Positions 18,667 through 28,135 of a stretch of DNA of 64,000 bases are shown one piece after another. Position 1 is the first letter of the stretch; every line of letters begins with the position of its first letter. A model generated the notes under the pieces. The model did not search any database and was not told the DNA's origin. It worked only from the letters and a program-made list of their open reading frames with translations. The translations under genes and the position numbers were made by a program. This DNA comes from Oscillospiraceae bacterium (GTDB lineage Bacteria > Bacillota > Clostridia > Oscillospirales > Ruminococcaceae): NCBI GenBank assembly GCA_902362965.1, contig CABIYQ010000005.1:1-64000 (forward strand). Reading direction: 5' to 3'.

Positions 18667-19006
18667 TTTAATTAATAATAGAGCTTTTAAAATATATTTC
18701 TATAACGGGACAAACAGTATTATCAATAATATTGTATGCTCGGATCTTCATAGCTATGCCTTAAATAAATTAAATAATAATGATATATGGATTACAGTTA
18801 TAGCTCATATGAATACTTTAGCGGTAGCTAAGCTTAAAAATATTGCCTGTATAATATTGGCAGATGGAATTAAACCTCCTCAGGATATTCTAAAAGCGGC
18901 TCAGGAACACAAAATTACAATTTTTTTAAGCCAGTATCCTGTTTATGAAACAGCCATAACGGTAAATAATATAATGAACGATAAATCAGTCAGGGAGGGG
19001 GAGTGA
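18653..19006 (+). CDS. DRTGG-domain protein
   Basis: 117 residues, the size of a single DRTGG domain, a module of unknown function also found in Pta and CBS-domain pyrophosphatases. Matching features are the N-terminal MKISDLI, the central segment around NNDIWITVIAHMNTLAVAKL and the IILADGI turn, which parallel 'GDLWITIQTHxNIVAVA..L..IILxxG' in homologues. It is translationally coupled to the RsbT-like gene (14-bp overlap) and to the downstream DUF218 gene. DRTGG singletons are recurrent neighbours of clostridial [FeFe]-hydrogenase operons, so a regulatory or sensing role is likely. Confidence 0.75.
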   Translation: MKISDLINNRAFKIYFYNGTNSIINNIVCSDLHSYALNKLNNNDIWITVIAHMNTLAVAKLKNIACIILADGIKPPQDILKAAQEHKITIFLSQYPVYETAITVNNIMNDKSVREGE

Positions 19007-19779
19007 TGAAAATTAGATATGGTTTATTGGCATTTGAATTTATAATACTTGCATTTTTTGCTTTGCCGGTATTGTCAAAGATATTAAATCCCGGAAATGC
19101 TTTTGGTATGCTTATATGTATTATTTTAATTTTGATAACGATTTTTTGGGAAAAATTCAGATTATTCTGTATGGAATTATGGAAGCATACGGGAGGAAAA
19201 ATCATAATAATTTCAGTTTCTGCCGTTATAATTGCCGGACTTATATATGTTTTAGTTCTTACCGGATTAATGATTCATGCAAAGGAAAGAGTCCCTGACA
19301 AGGCGGACGCAGTTGTAGCACTTGGATGTAAGGTAAACGGAGAAAATCCCAGTAAAATGTTGAAAAGACGTCTTGATGCAGCCGAGATTTTTCTGTCGGA
19401 AAATGAAGATGTAATCTGTATTGTATCAGGCGGAAAGGGTGATGATGAAAAAATATCTGAAGCTCAGGCAATGAAAAATTATCTTGTGGAAAATGGTATT
19501 GAGCCTGACCGTATAATTATGGAGGACAAGTCTGTTAATACCTATGAGAATCTGGAAAATTCTTGCAGGATACTTGAAGAAATGGGCATAGGTAAAAATA
19601 TTGCAATTGTAACAGACGGATTTCATCAATATAGAGCCGGTTTTATTGCTAAAAAACTAGGATATGAACCGTCGGCAATAAATGCGGTGACAGATTTTTA
19701 TAATCTTACTTTGACGCCGACTTATTATGTCAGGGAATGGATGGCTGTCACTAATGAATATTTAAAGGAATTGAAGTAA
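19006..19779 (+). CDS. YdcF/SanA-like DUF218 membrane protein
   Basis: 257 residues from the ATG at 19006, which overlaps the previous stop (ATGA) and follows GGGAGGGGGAG; an in-frame GTG three bases upstream is less likely. Three hydrophobic segments (about 5-25, 30-48, 60-85) precede a soluble DUF218 domain beginning ADAVVALGCKVNG, with VSGGKGDDE, the conserved SVNTYENLENS and VTDGFHQYRAG. The family is linked to cell-envelope and vancomycin-barrier phenotypes in enterobacteria (SanA, ElyC), with the catalytic role unresolved. Its relation to the hydrogenase neighbours is probably only positional. Confidence 0.85.
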   Translation: MKIRYGLLAFEFIILAFFALPVLSKILNPGNAFGMLICIILILITIFWEKFRLFCMELWKHTGGKIIIISVSAVIIAGLIYVLVLTGLMIHAKERVPDKADAVVALGCKVNGENPSKMLKRRLDAAEIFLSENEDVICIVSGGKGDDEKISEAQAMKNYLVENGIEPDRIIMEDKSVNTYENLENSCRILEEMGIGKNIAIVTDGFHQYRAGFIAKKLGYEPSAINAVTDFYNLTLTPTYYVREWMAVTNEYLKELK

Positions 19780-19810
19780 AAAGTATTATCGGTTTCTAGT
19801 GAAATTTGGA

Positions 19811-19842
19811 AAACCCGTATCATAAAATGATACGGGTTTTTA
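19811..19842. terminator. Bidirectional terminator
   Basis: AAACCCGTATCA / TGATACGGGTTT stem with a TAAAA loop, between two convergent genes, T-tailed both ways. Confidence 0.9.
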
Positions 19843-19844
19843 TG

Positions 19845-21710
19845 TTAATCGGTACTGTCTGTAAGCGTTGATATAAGTGTATTGTACAGGGAGTCATTAC
19901 GCTGATCTGGAGGCGACAGGGGAGAATTAGTGTATAAACCGAAACTATTTTCATGGTAGGTGTGGTAATTAAAATTTATGCCGTATTGAAAACAAATATC
20001 AATTACATCTGATACCCATTGTTCACCGCCTCTGTTCTCTGAAAAGCAATTTATACCTGCGCCGAATTCACCGCAGTAAACCGGAACATTGTTATCAATT
20101 GAAAACTGAATATTATTAATAAGACTTGTTTCTATATAATTTTTGTCAAGAACATAGGCAGAATCAGAACTCCATACGTCTACACGTGGTCTTACAACAG
20201 CGTCCTTTTCAGCATTTACAACTTTAAAATATCCGCTTGCTTTATATTTATGTCCCTGAACTGCTGAGATATTGCTTTTTCCGAAATTAGCGTCGTCAGT
20301 AGTTCCGTATATGCAGATAGAAGTGTTATCGTCATACCCAATAGAAGTGCTCAGGTATCCGTTTCCGGAGCTGTTATTTGACCAGAAGTAGAATAAATTA
20401 CTTTTGTTAAAATCGTCATAATAAACTGTTTTTATAAATTGACCGTTTTCATCATATTCGTCAATTTTTAAATTATCCGCATATGCAACACCGTTTTTAC
20501 CGAGATTCTGCGCTTGAAAAACCAGACTCAGAATCTTATAATTATCATTGTTAATATTCATAAACGAGCTTTCTAGATACTGCCATTCTCCGTCGGACAG
20601 ATCTGCCGAATCACCGTTAAAAGTAGCGTTCTCCCATTTGGAATCATAGGACATTGCCAGATTTTCATCAGGATATGAATAGTCATAGCCTCCTGTACCA
20701 GCCCAGTCAAATCCCTGATGAGTATAAATATGCGGTTCATAGTAATGAAATTCATAAACGATATTATCGCCGTTTACCCGTACGTAATTATTATCATCAT
20801 TAAAATTGGCCCATTGAGATTGTCCGGTTTCAGTATCTTTTGCAGCGCAGAGCCTTTCGACAAATATAAGATGATTTTCATCTTCTGATCTTATACCGTC
20901 TGTAATTTGCTGAGCGAGCTTCTGCCATTGAGTAAGACAGTCTTCAGCAGTGGTGACGATAGGTACTACCGGTTCATTTACAATACCATATCCGAGGACT
21001 GACGGTTCGTTACTGTATCTTCTGGCTATTTCTGTCCATAGGGCAATAAGACGCTTCTGATTTTCTTCATTAGTCCATAGAGCCTCGCCGTTTCCCTGGG
21101 ATTGGTAACCTCCCTGAGGATAATGCATATTGAACAGCAGTCTTATACCGTATTTTTTTGCCTGACTTATATTCTTATCAAGCCATTCAAATCCTTTTTC
21201 ATTGTATGTATACGGGTTGCTGTCAGATTCAAATAATCCATAATTAATATAGAATCTAACGGAATTAAATCCCATATCGGCAAGTTCTTTATAGCTTTCT
21301 TCAGTGTGATGGAGGTTTTCAGGCGGATATGAAGGATTGCTCCATACATTATTTCCGAAAGCCATTCCTTTGATCATGTATTGTTTTCCGGTTTCATCGA
21401 CAAGAAGCTTACCGTCTGCTTTTATAAATCCGGTATATCCGTCGGAGCTGACCAACATTCTTTTTAGTTTAATAAGGTCGAATATATTAACGTTTCCGTC
21501 ATTGTTTATATCTGCATTTCCGCTGATAGTACATTCATTGTTAATCAGAAAATCAGATAAAATTTTTACATCATCAATGTCAACTGTCATATCGGAATTT
21601 AGATCGCCGTTAATTGTGTTATCATTAAACGCTCCATGTGCGTGTATAGCAAAACAGCTTACAAGAACGGCAGCCGCAACTAATGACCTGAATATTTTCA
21701 TTATTTTCAT
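19845..21710 (-). CDS. Secreted dockerin-GH5 glycoside hydrolase with a domain inserted in the catalytic barrel
   Basis: 621 residues. Signal peptide 1-26. A type I dockerin lies near the N-terminus (34-88) with two calcium-loop/helix repeats (GDLNSDMTVDIDDVKILSDF and DINNDGNVNIFDLIKLKRML). A GH5 (cellulase A clan) barrel starts at about 93. Acid/base is E246 in GIVNEP and nucleophile is E548 in YCGEFGAG, with HYYEP at about 322. Between HYYEP and the nucleophile lies an insertion of about 160 residues (358-520) that looks like a beta-sandwich carbohydrate-binding or jelly-roll module (SDGEWQYLESSFM ... VRPRVDVWSSD). N-terminal dockerins are unusual; most are C-terminal. It should attach to a cellulosome scaffoldin and hydrolyse beta-glucan or mannan. 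RBS is AAGGAGG. Confidence 0.9.
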   Translation of the reverse strand: MKIMKIFRSLVAAAVLVSCFAIHAHGAFNDNTINGDLNSDMTVDIDDVKILSDFLINNECTISGNADINNDGNVNIFDLIKLKRMLVSSDGYTGFIKADGKLLVDETGKQYMIKGMAFGNNVWSNPSYPPENLHHTEESYKELADMGFNSVRFYINYGLFESDSNPYTYNEKGFEWLDKNISQAKKYGIRLLFNMHYPQGGYQSQGNGEALWTNEENQKRLIALWTEIARRYSNEPSVLGYGIVNEPVVPIVTTAEDCLTQWQKLAQQITDGIRSEDENHLIFVERLCAAKDTETGQSQWANFNDDNNYVRVNGDNIVYEFHYYEPHIYTHQGFDWAGTGGYDYSYPDENLAMSYDSKWENATFNGDSADLSDGEWQYLESSFMNINNDNYKILSLVFQAQNLGKNGVAYADNLKIDEYDENGQFIKTVYYDDFNKSNLFYFWSNNSSGNGYLSTSIGYDDNTSICIYGTTDDANFGKSNISAVQGHKYKASGYFKVVNAEKDAVVRPRVDVWSSDSAYVLDKNYIETSLINNIQFSIDNNVPVYCGEFGAGINCFSENRGGEQWVSDVIDICFQYGINFNYHTYHENSFGLYTNSPLSPPDQRNDSLYNTLISTLTDSTD

Positions 21711-21731
21711 ATTATCAGCCTCCTTTATGAA

Positions 21732-21760
21732 ATTTTAACATAAAATAAAGCATAAGTCAA
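21732..21760 (-). promoter_or_regulatory. Promoter of the dockerin-GH5 gene
   Basis: On the minus strand TTGACT (21760-21755), 17-bp spacer, TAAAAT (21737-21732). The leader would be very short, about 15 nt. Confidence 0.65.
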
Positions 21761-21780
21761 TAAATTTTGAACAATAAAGC

Positions 21781-21817
21781 AAAATTCCGCAGAAAATAAT
21801 TTTACTGCGGAATTTTT
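21781..21817. terminator. Terminator downstream of nadA
   Basis: AAAATTCCGCAG / CTGCGGAATTTT hairpin; on the minus strand it follows nadA by 10 bp. Confidence 0.85.
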
Positions 21818-21826
21818 GGATTTAAT

Positions 21827-22750
21827 TTATTCGCCCAGTCTTATCATTTCATTAATACAAACCTTGGCTTTTTCAATTTCTTCCATATCCATTTTGATTT
21901 CAAACGCTTTACCGTTGTCCAGATTCTGCAAGGTTTTATAAACGTCCATAAGAGTAGTAAGCTTCATGTTAGGACATAAAATTTTCTTTGAAAGATTGTA
22001 AAATTCTTTATCCGGACATTTATACTGGAGATGTTCGGTAATACTTATTTCCGTACCGATAATAAATTCCTTATGGTCTGATTCCATTGCATATTTCATT
22101 ATACCGGATGTTGAACCTATGTAGTCGGCGGCGTCGGTAACCTCCGGACGGCATTCCGGATGAACAAGTACCAAAGCTTCCGGATGTTTTTCTTTTACGC
22201 TTTTAAGGTCTTGCAATGTAACGGATGCGTGTACGGGACAACCGCCCTGCAAAAGTTTTATATCCTTGTCAGGAAGCTGTTTTTGTACATAGCTGCCCAG
22301 ATTACAGTCAGGTATAAATAAGATTTTATTGTTTTTGATTCTATCTACAATTTTTACGGCTGTAGCAGATGTGACGCATACATCGCAGACTGTTTTTAAT
22401 GCTGCGGTGGTATTTATGTATGCAACTACAGTACGGTCGGGTTCTTTTTCTTTTAACTGAGAGATTATAAAAGGGTCCATCTGTTCAGCCATGGGACAGC
22501 CTGCTTCTGAATTTGCAAGAAAAACTCTTTTATCGGGGGAAAGCATTTTAACGGTTTCCGCCATAAAGTGTACTCCGCACATGATAAAAGAATCGCAGTC
22601 ATACTTTGCAGCTGCCGTACTTAAAGCATATGAATCACCTGTTTCATCGGCAATTTCAACAATTTCTTTTGCCTGGTATGAATGCGCAAGTATTACGGCA
22701 TTTTTTTCTTTTTTTAATTTTAGTATTTCTTCTTGTATATTTTTTATCAT
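21827..22750 (-). CDS. nadA: Quinolinate synthase
   Basis: 307 residues, usual length for NadA. Characteristic segments are ILAHSYQAKEI near the N-terminus, SFIMCGVHFMAET, LANSEAGCPMA, FIPDCNLG, and VHPECRPEV. The cysteines in CGVHF, CNLG and HPEC are the three [4Fe-4S] ligands. It condenses iminoaspartate with dihydroxyacetone phosphate to quinolinate for NAD synthesis. nadB and nadC, usual partners, are not adjacent. The gene lies 17 bp behind the AI-2E family permease gene and may be co-transcribed with it. RBS is CCGGAGGG. Confidence 0.95.
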   Translation of the reverse strand: MIKNIQEEILKLKKEKNAVILAHSYQAKEIVEIADETGDSYALSTAAAKYDCDSFIMCGVHFMAETVKMLSPDKRVFLANSEAGCPMAEQMDPFIISQLKEKEPDRTVVAYINTTAALKTVCDVCVTSATAVKIVDRIKNNKILFIPDCNLGSYVQKQLPDKDIKLLQGGCPVHASVTLQDLKSVKEKHPEALVLVHPECRPEVTDAADYIGSTSGIMKYAMESDHKEFIIGTEISITEHLQYKCPDKEFYNLSKKILCPNMKLTTLMDVYKTLQNLDNGKAFEIKMDMEEIEKAKVCINEMIRLGE

Positions 22751-22767
22751 AATACCCTCCGGAATAA

Positions 22768-24129
22768 TTATTGTTTATTAAAATCTTCAGTATCTGAAGA
22801 TTGTTTTTCATTGTTGCTTTCGGTTTTTGATTTTTTATTATTCAATAAGATTTTTTTACTTTTTTTATAAAGCTTAATAAATCTTGAAGGTGACTTTTTA
22901 CTGCTTTTCTGTTCATCTTCGCATTTATAATATGCCGTTGAAACAGGTAATTTTTTTCTTTCCAGTTTAGTATTTACCCATTCTCTTATTATATTGTAAA
23001 ATACCGCAAAAATAGGGATAAATACAATCATTCCAATAGGACCGAAAAGTCCTCCGCCTACAAAAATAGCAAAAATAATCCAGAAAGACGATAATCCAAG
23101 TGAATTTCCAATAATTTTAGGCCCTAGTATATTTCCGTCAAATTGCTGAAGAAGTAATATAAAAATAATGAAAATAATTGTTTTTTCCGGAGTGGTCAGA
23201 AGAATGAGGAGTCCGCACGGAACAGCTCCTATAATCGGCCCGAAAAACGGAATCATATTTGTTATACCTATAACAACGCTCAGAAGTACCGCATAATTTT
23301 TAAGTCCCATAAATTGGAGACCAATAAATGTAAGTATTCCTATAATAAAAGAGTCAAGCGCTTTACCGGTAAGAAAATGACTGAATGTATGGTTAGTTTG
23401 CGATGCAATTTTCAGTACAGTATTTCTGGGCCTTTCCGGAAGGATTGCGTATACGATTTTTTTAGCTTGTGCAATAAAGGTTTCTTTGTTGTAAAGAAGA
23501 TAAATTGAGACAATAAGTCCTAAAAGGCAGTCCTTTAAACCGATTATAAAGGACCATGCGCTTCCTGTAACATTTGCAATAATACCGTCCTTTGCGATTA
23601 AGCTGTCTAGCATAGGTTCAAATTTTTTCACATAATCAAGAATAACATGCTGGATATTATTGAATTCGCTATTAAGAAAATCGTTGATTTTCGGATTCTT
23701 TTCAAGAATAGAGCTTATTTTATTAGTAAGAAAATTTTGAAGATTATTAAAATATGCAGGCAGACTTTGTATAAAATCTTCCAGAGTGTTTAATATTTCA
23801 GGAACGATAGAGCATACAATAGCGATAATAATGCCCAGCATTAATATAAGTGAAATTCCTATAGAAACAGTTCGGCTTATAGATCTGCACTTTTTTGTCC
23901 TGCGGAATAGCTTTTTTAAATGCTTATCACATAATATAACAAACGGATTTAAAATATATGCAAAAACTATTCCCCAGATTATCGGAGAGAGTACTTTAAT
24001 TATTTTATGAATATAGTAAAGAAAAGTATTATATTTAAAAACTAAAGCCACCAGAAAAAGACATGCAGCAAAAACAAGTATACAGTATACCGCAACGGTA
24101 TTGCTTTTAGTATTAAATTTAATTTTCAT
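22768..24129 (-). CDS. AI-2E family (UPF0118/PerM) membrane protein
   Basis: 453 residues from ATG 24129, preceded by TGGAGATTTCT; an ATG 12 bp upstream is also in frame but has a poorer ribosome-binding site. About eight hydrophobic segments with the family's central soluble region (about 100-190) and the conserved region ITNMIPFFGPIIGAVP near 290. A charged tail of about 60 residues rich in K, S and N follows the last helix. Family members include exporters of AI-2 (TqsA) and Na+/H+ antiporters; the substrate cannot be read from sequence. Confidence 0.88.
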   Translation of the reverse strand: MKIKFNTKSNTVAVYCILVFAACLFLVALVFKYNTFLYYIHKIIKVLSPIIWGIVFAYILNPFVILCDKHLKKLFRRTKKCRSISRTVSIGISLILMLGIIIAIVCSIVPEILNTLEDFIQSLPAYFNNLQNFLTNKISSILEKNPKINDFLNSEFNNIQHVILDYVKKFEPMLDSLIAKDGIIANVTGSAWSFIIGLKDCLLGLIVSIYLLYNKETFIAQAKKIVYAILPERPRNTVLKIASQTNHTFSHFLTGKALDSFIIGILTFIGLQFMGLKNYAVLLSVVIGITNMIPFFGPIIGAVPCGLLILLTTPEKTIIFIIFILLLQQFDGNILGPKIIGNSLGLSSFWIIFAIFVGGGLFGPIGMIVFIPIFAVFYNIIREWVNTKLERKKLPVSTAYYKCEDEQKSSKKSPSRFIKLYKKSKKILLNNKKSKTESNNEKQSSDTEDFNKQ

Positions 24130-24219
24130 AGAAATCTCCATTTTCTCACAAACTTATAATTTAATTATACATCATTTTCTGAAAAAATGGAATACTTTTT
24201 TATAATGTTTTTTGTATAA

Positions 24220-25578
24220 TTAGAAGAAAGATGTAATAAATATAATAATTATCATTACAGGTGCAAAGAATTTAATAAGAAATGTTAAGGTTTTTTTAAA
24301 ATATACTTTATATAATCCGCCTGACGATAATTCTTCAAACATATTTTTGGTTTTCCAGATATACCCGACAAGTATGCAGATACATAATCCTCCTATAGGC
24401 ATGATAATTTTATCGGACAATATCATCAGCATATCGAATATTGAATGACCGAAAAATCTGATCTTGTTAAAAATTCCAAAGGAAAGCGAAGCGGCAGTCC
24501 CTAGCAATATAAATCCTATACCGGGAATTATACACGCTTTTTTTCTTGACCATTTCATATTATCAATAAAGTATGATGCTATAACTTCAATTAATGAAAT
24601 TGCCGATGTAACTGCGGCAAAAAATACCAGCAGAAAAAAAATAACAGCAAGATATTTACCGTACTTCATATGGTCAAAAACGTAAGGAAGAGTATTGAAA
24701 AGCAGTCCTGAACCGGCTGTGGGTTCGAGGTTAAATGCGAAAACAGCAGGAAGAATTGCAGTACATGCCAGCAAAGCTATGATCAGATCAAAAACAGGAA
24801 TATATAAGGAATTTTTTTGTATATTTGAACTGCGGCTTAAATAGCTGCCGTAGGTGATAAGCGTACCCATTCCCAGACTCAGACTGAAAAAAACCTGTCC
24901 CATTGCGTTAAGCAATATAGAAAATATATCGGAAAAAGAACTTACCGCTGACAGATCGGGAATAATGAAAAATTTTAAACCGTTTAATGCGTTTGGCAAT
25001 TTTATTACATTGATTGCAATTATTATAATAAATACTGCAAGCATAGGAAGAAAAATTTTGCTTATTTTTTCAATCCCTCCGGAAATTCCTTTCATTACGA
25101 TTATAATACATATAATTGCAAAAGTAATATGCCATAAAATTGGTTCGTAAATAGATTCGGTAAAATTTTTAAAATATTCAGAAGGGTTATCTATTGATGA
25201 AGATATAATATATTTAAACAAGTATTTTAAAACCCATCCGCCTATAACGCTGTAGTAGCAGAGTATTATGAAAGCTCCCAGCACGCCTAATCCGCCTACG
25301 AATCCCCATCCGTTTTTTATTTTATTGCATGCGCCGATAGGATTCAAACGTGTGTTTCTTCCTATAGCCATTTCTGACATAAGTATAGGAGCGCCAAGTA
25401 ATACTAAAAGGATCACATATGCTATAATAAAAATACCTCCGCCGTTCATTCCTACAACATAAGGAAACTTCCACAGGTTTCCTAATCCTACTGCCGAACC
25501 GGCCGCAGCCATAAGAAAACCGAAGTTTGATGACCACTGATCGCGTTTTTTCATAATAATTTTATTTACTCCATTCAT
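24220..25578 (-). CDS. Sodium:neurotransmitter symporter (SNF/NSS) family transporter
   Basis: 452 residues, about 11-12 transmembrane helices. The N-terminal helix 1 carries the sodium/substrate-site signature SAVGLGNLWKFPYVVGMNGGG, like bacterial LeuT, TnaT and MhsT. It probably imports amino acids with Na+. The start is uncertain: ATG at 25578 has no visible Shine-Dalgarno, whereas ATG at 25554 (MKKRDQWSS) has GGAG about 14 nt upstream. Monocistronic as far as visible. Confidence 0.88.
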   Translation of the reverse strand: MNGVNKIIMKKRDQWSSNFGFLMAAAGSAVGLGNLWKFPYVVGMNGGGIFIIAYVILLVLLGAPILMSEMAIGRNTRLNPIGACNKIKNGWGFVGGLGVLGAFIILCYYSVIGGWVLKYLFKYIISSSIDNPSEYFKNFTESIYEPILWHITFAIICIIIVMKGISGGIEKISKIFLPMLAVFIIIIAINVIKLPNALNGLKFFIIPDLSAVSSFSDIFSILLNAMGQVFFSLSLGMGTLITYGSYLSRSSNIQKNSLYIPVFDLIIALLACTAILPAVFAFNLEPTAGSGLLFNTLPYVFDHMKYGKYLAVIFFLLVFFAAVTSAISLIEVIASYFIDNMKWSRKKACIIPGIGFILLGTAASLSFGIFNKIRFFGHSIFDMLMILSDKIIMPIGGLCICILVGYIWKTKNMFEELSSGGLYKVYFKKTLTFLIKFFAPVMIIIIFITSFF

Positions 25579-25726
25579 TAACGTTATACTTTCTGCATTA
25601 TTTTATGCAGTTATTGTAAAGTTATTAATTTAATTTTTAATTTGATATAATCTCTTTTCTTTATTTGAAAAATGTGATATAATAAACGTAAAGATTTTTT
25701 AAATTTATTTTATAGGGAGAGAAATC

Positions 25727-28075
25727 ATGTCATCGCTATCATTTTACGAATTGAAAAGAAAAGCTTTAAAAAAATATTTCGGAAGAATGAATGAAAAACA
25801 GAAAGAAGCAGTATTTGCAGTAAACGGTCCGGTTCTTGTTCTTGCCGGAGCAGGAAGCGGAAAAACAACGGTTATTGTAAATCGTATTGCAAATATGATC
25901 AATTTTGGAGACGCTTATTATGACGACTCTTATCAGGGTAGTGCAGAGGACTGCCGCTTCCTTGAAAACTATATAAACGGCAGCGACGCCGATCTGGAAC
26001 AGCTTAGGGAAACTATTGCAGTACGTCCTATAAAGCCATGGAATATACTTGCCATTACTTTTACAAACAAGGCTGCGGGCGAGCTTAAAGAAAGGCTTCG
26101 TACCCTTCTGGGAGAGGACGGAGATAATATCAATGCGGCAACATTTCATTCCGCATGCGTTAGAATATTAAGACGTGAAATTGATAAACTAGGATATCAG
26201 AGCAGTTTTACGATATATGATTCTGATGACAGTCAGCGAGTTGTCAAGGCATGTATGAATGAACTTGGAGTATCCGAAAAACAGTTTCCGCCAAGATCTG
26301 TTTTGTCTGAAATAGGCTTTGCGAAGGACAGGCTTATGGAGCCTGAAGATATGGCTGAGGACGCTGCAAATGATTACAGAAGGACAGTTATCGCAAAAAT
26401 ATACCGTGAATATCAGAAAAAATTATTTGCTTCAAATGCTGTGGATTTTGACGATATTATAAAGCTTACAGTAAAAATACTAAATGATTTTCCCGAAACT
26501 CTGGAATATTATCAGAACCGCTACAAGTATATTATGGTGGACGAGTATCAGGATACAAATCAGGCGCAGTTCAGACTGGTAAGTCTTTTATCTTCAAAGC
26601 ATAATAATTTATGCGTTGTAGGCGACGACGATCAGAGTATTTATAAATTCAGAGGAGCTACGATAGAAAATATTTTAAGCTTTGAAAAACAGTTTGTCGG
26701 CAGCCGAGTAATAAGACTTGAACAGAATTACCGTTCGACTCAGACTATTCTTGACGCTGCCAATTCAGTTATTAAGAATAATTCCTCAAGAAAACCAAAA
26801 GAATTATGGACGGACAGCGGTCAGGGAGATAAAATAATATGGTATAAGGCTCAGGATGAGCGTGATGAAGCTTCTTTTGTAGCTTCGAAGGTTATGGAGT
26901 ATGTTAAAAACGGCGGCAGATTTGGAGATAACGCCGTACTTTATAGAATGAATGCCCAGTCTAATCTCATTGAACAGGCATTTGTAAAAAGCGGAGTTCC
27001 TTATCGTGTGTTCGGAGGTATGAGATTTTACGACCGTAAGGAGATAAAGGATATTACTTCTTATATGGCAGTAATAAATAATAATAATGATTCCCTGAGA
27101 ATGAGAAGAATTATAAATGAACCTAAAAGGGGTATAGGTGACAGTACACTTGCCCTTCTTGACGATATTACCGGAGATTTGGGTCTGACGCCTCTTGAAG
27201 TAATGAGGAATGCCGACGAATATCCTATGCTTGCCAAAAAATCTGCGGCTTTAAAGAAAACTGCGGCTATATTTGATTATCTTGCTGAATTTGCGGACGA
27301 AAATCCTTTGGACAAATTTTTTGATGAACTCCTGAAAAAAACAGGTTATCTGGAATATATGAAAAGTCTGGGAGACGAAGGCATCACAAGACTTGAAAAT
27401 ATTAACGAACTTAAATCTACTATTATTTCATATATGGAAGATGCAGAAGAACCTTCGCTTAACGGATTTCTTGAAGAAATCGCTCTTTATACCGATATTG
27501 ATAAAATGGATGCGGATGCGGACGCCGTTGTTATGATGACTGTTCATTCAGCAAAAGGACTGGAATTTACAAATGTTTTTGCAGTGGGAATGGAAGACGG
27601 GATTTTCCCTAGCGGAAGATGCTTTGACAGTGAAGAAGAGCTTGAAGAAGAAAGACGTCTTGCATATGTTGCAATTACAAGAGCAAAAGAGCGTCTGTTT
27701 TTAAGCAGCGCTTCTCAGAGAATGCTTTTCGGAACAACACAGCGTAATTTCACATCAAGATTTATAAAAGAAATTGATAAAAATCTTATTGAAAAGAAAG
27801 ATAATACTATTGTCGGCAAATCGGACAAGCCTCCTGTACAGGCGGTTAAGTCAATGAGCTTACAGCAGCAGCTTGCAAAAAATAAAAGTAAGTCTGTTCC
27901 TTCGGCTTCGGCAGCTTTATATTCTGCTGGAGAAAGAGTAAAACATAATATTTTCGGAGAGGGGACTATACTTAGTGTGAAGCAAATGGCAAGCGATGCT
28001 ATGCTTGAAATTGCATTTGAAAAAGTGGGTACTAAAAAAATTATGGCAACATTTGCAAAATTACAGAAAATATAA
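25727..28075 (+). CDS. pcrA: UvrD/PcrA-type ATP-dependent DNA helicase
   Basis: 782 residues. Superfamily 1A motifs in order: Q-motif LNEKQ-like (MNEKQKEAV), Walker A AGAGSGKTT (about 40), motif Ia TFTNKAAGELKER, motif II VDEYQDTN, motif III GDDDQSIYKFRGA, motif IV QNYRST, motif V TVHSAKGLEF, motif VI AYVAITRAKERL. The C-terminal 50 residues (RVKHNIFGEGTILSV...) form the Tudor-like domain that in PcrA binds RNA polymerase. It unwinds DNA in nucleotide-excision repair, replication restart and transcription-coupled repair. RBS is GGGAGAG. Confidence 0.95.
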   Translation: MSSLSFYELKRKALKKYFGRMNEKQKEAVFAVNGPVLVLAGAGSGKTTVIVNRIANMINFGDAYYDDSYQGSAEDCRFLENYINGSDADLEQLRETIAVRPIKPWNILAITFTNKAAGELKERLRTLLGEDGDNINAATFHSACVRILRREIDKLGYQSSFTIYDSDDSQRVVKACMNELGVSEKQFPPRSVLSEIGFAKDRLMEPEDMAEDAANDYRRTVIAKIYREYQKKLFASNAVDFDDIIKLTVKILNDFPETLEYYQNRYKYIMVDEYQDTNQAQFRLVSLLSSKHNNLCVVGDDDQSIYKFRGATIENILSFEKQFVGSRVIRLEQNYRSTQTILDAANSVIKNNSSRKPKELWTDSGQGDKIIWYKAQDERDEASFVASKVMEYVKNGGRFGDNAVLYRMNAQSNLIEQAFVKSGVPYRVFGGMRFYDRKEIKDITSYMAVINNNNDSLRMRRIINEPKRGIGDSTLALLDDITGDLGLTPLEVMRNADEYPMLAKKSAALKKTAAIFDYLAEFADENPLDKFFDELLKKTGYLEYMKSLGDEGITRLENINELKSTIISYMEDAEEPSLNGFLEEIALYTDIDKMDADADAVVMMTVHSAKGLEFTNVFAVGMEDGIFPSGRCFDSEEELEEERRLAYVAITRAKERLFLSSASQRMLFGTTQRNFTSRFIKEIDKNLIEKKDNTIVGKSDKPPVQAVKSMSLQQQLAKNKSKSVPSASAALYSAGERVKHNIFGEGTILSVKQMASDAMLEIAFEKVGTKKIMATFAKLQKI

Positions 28076-28088
28076 AATAGCAAAAATT

Positions 28089-28118
28089 ATACCCTCCGGA
28101 AAATTATCCGGAGGGTAT
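28089..28118. terminator. Bidirectional terminator after pcrA
   Basis: ATACCCTCCGGA / TCCGGAGGGTAT perfect 12-bp stem with a 6-nt loop, shared with the small convergent gene at 28136. Confidence 0.85.
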
Positions 28119-28135
28119 TTGTTAATGCTCAGGAA

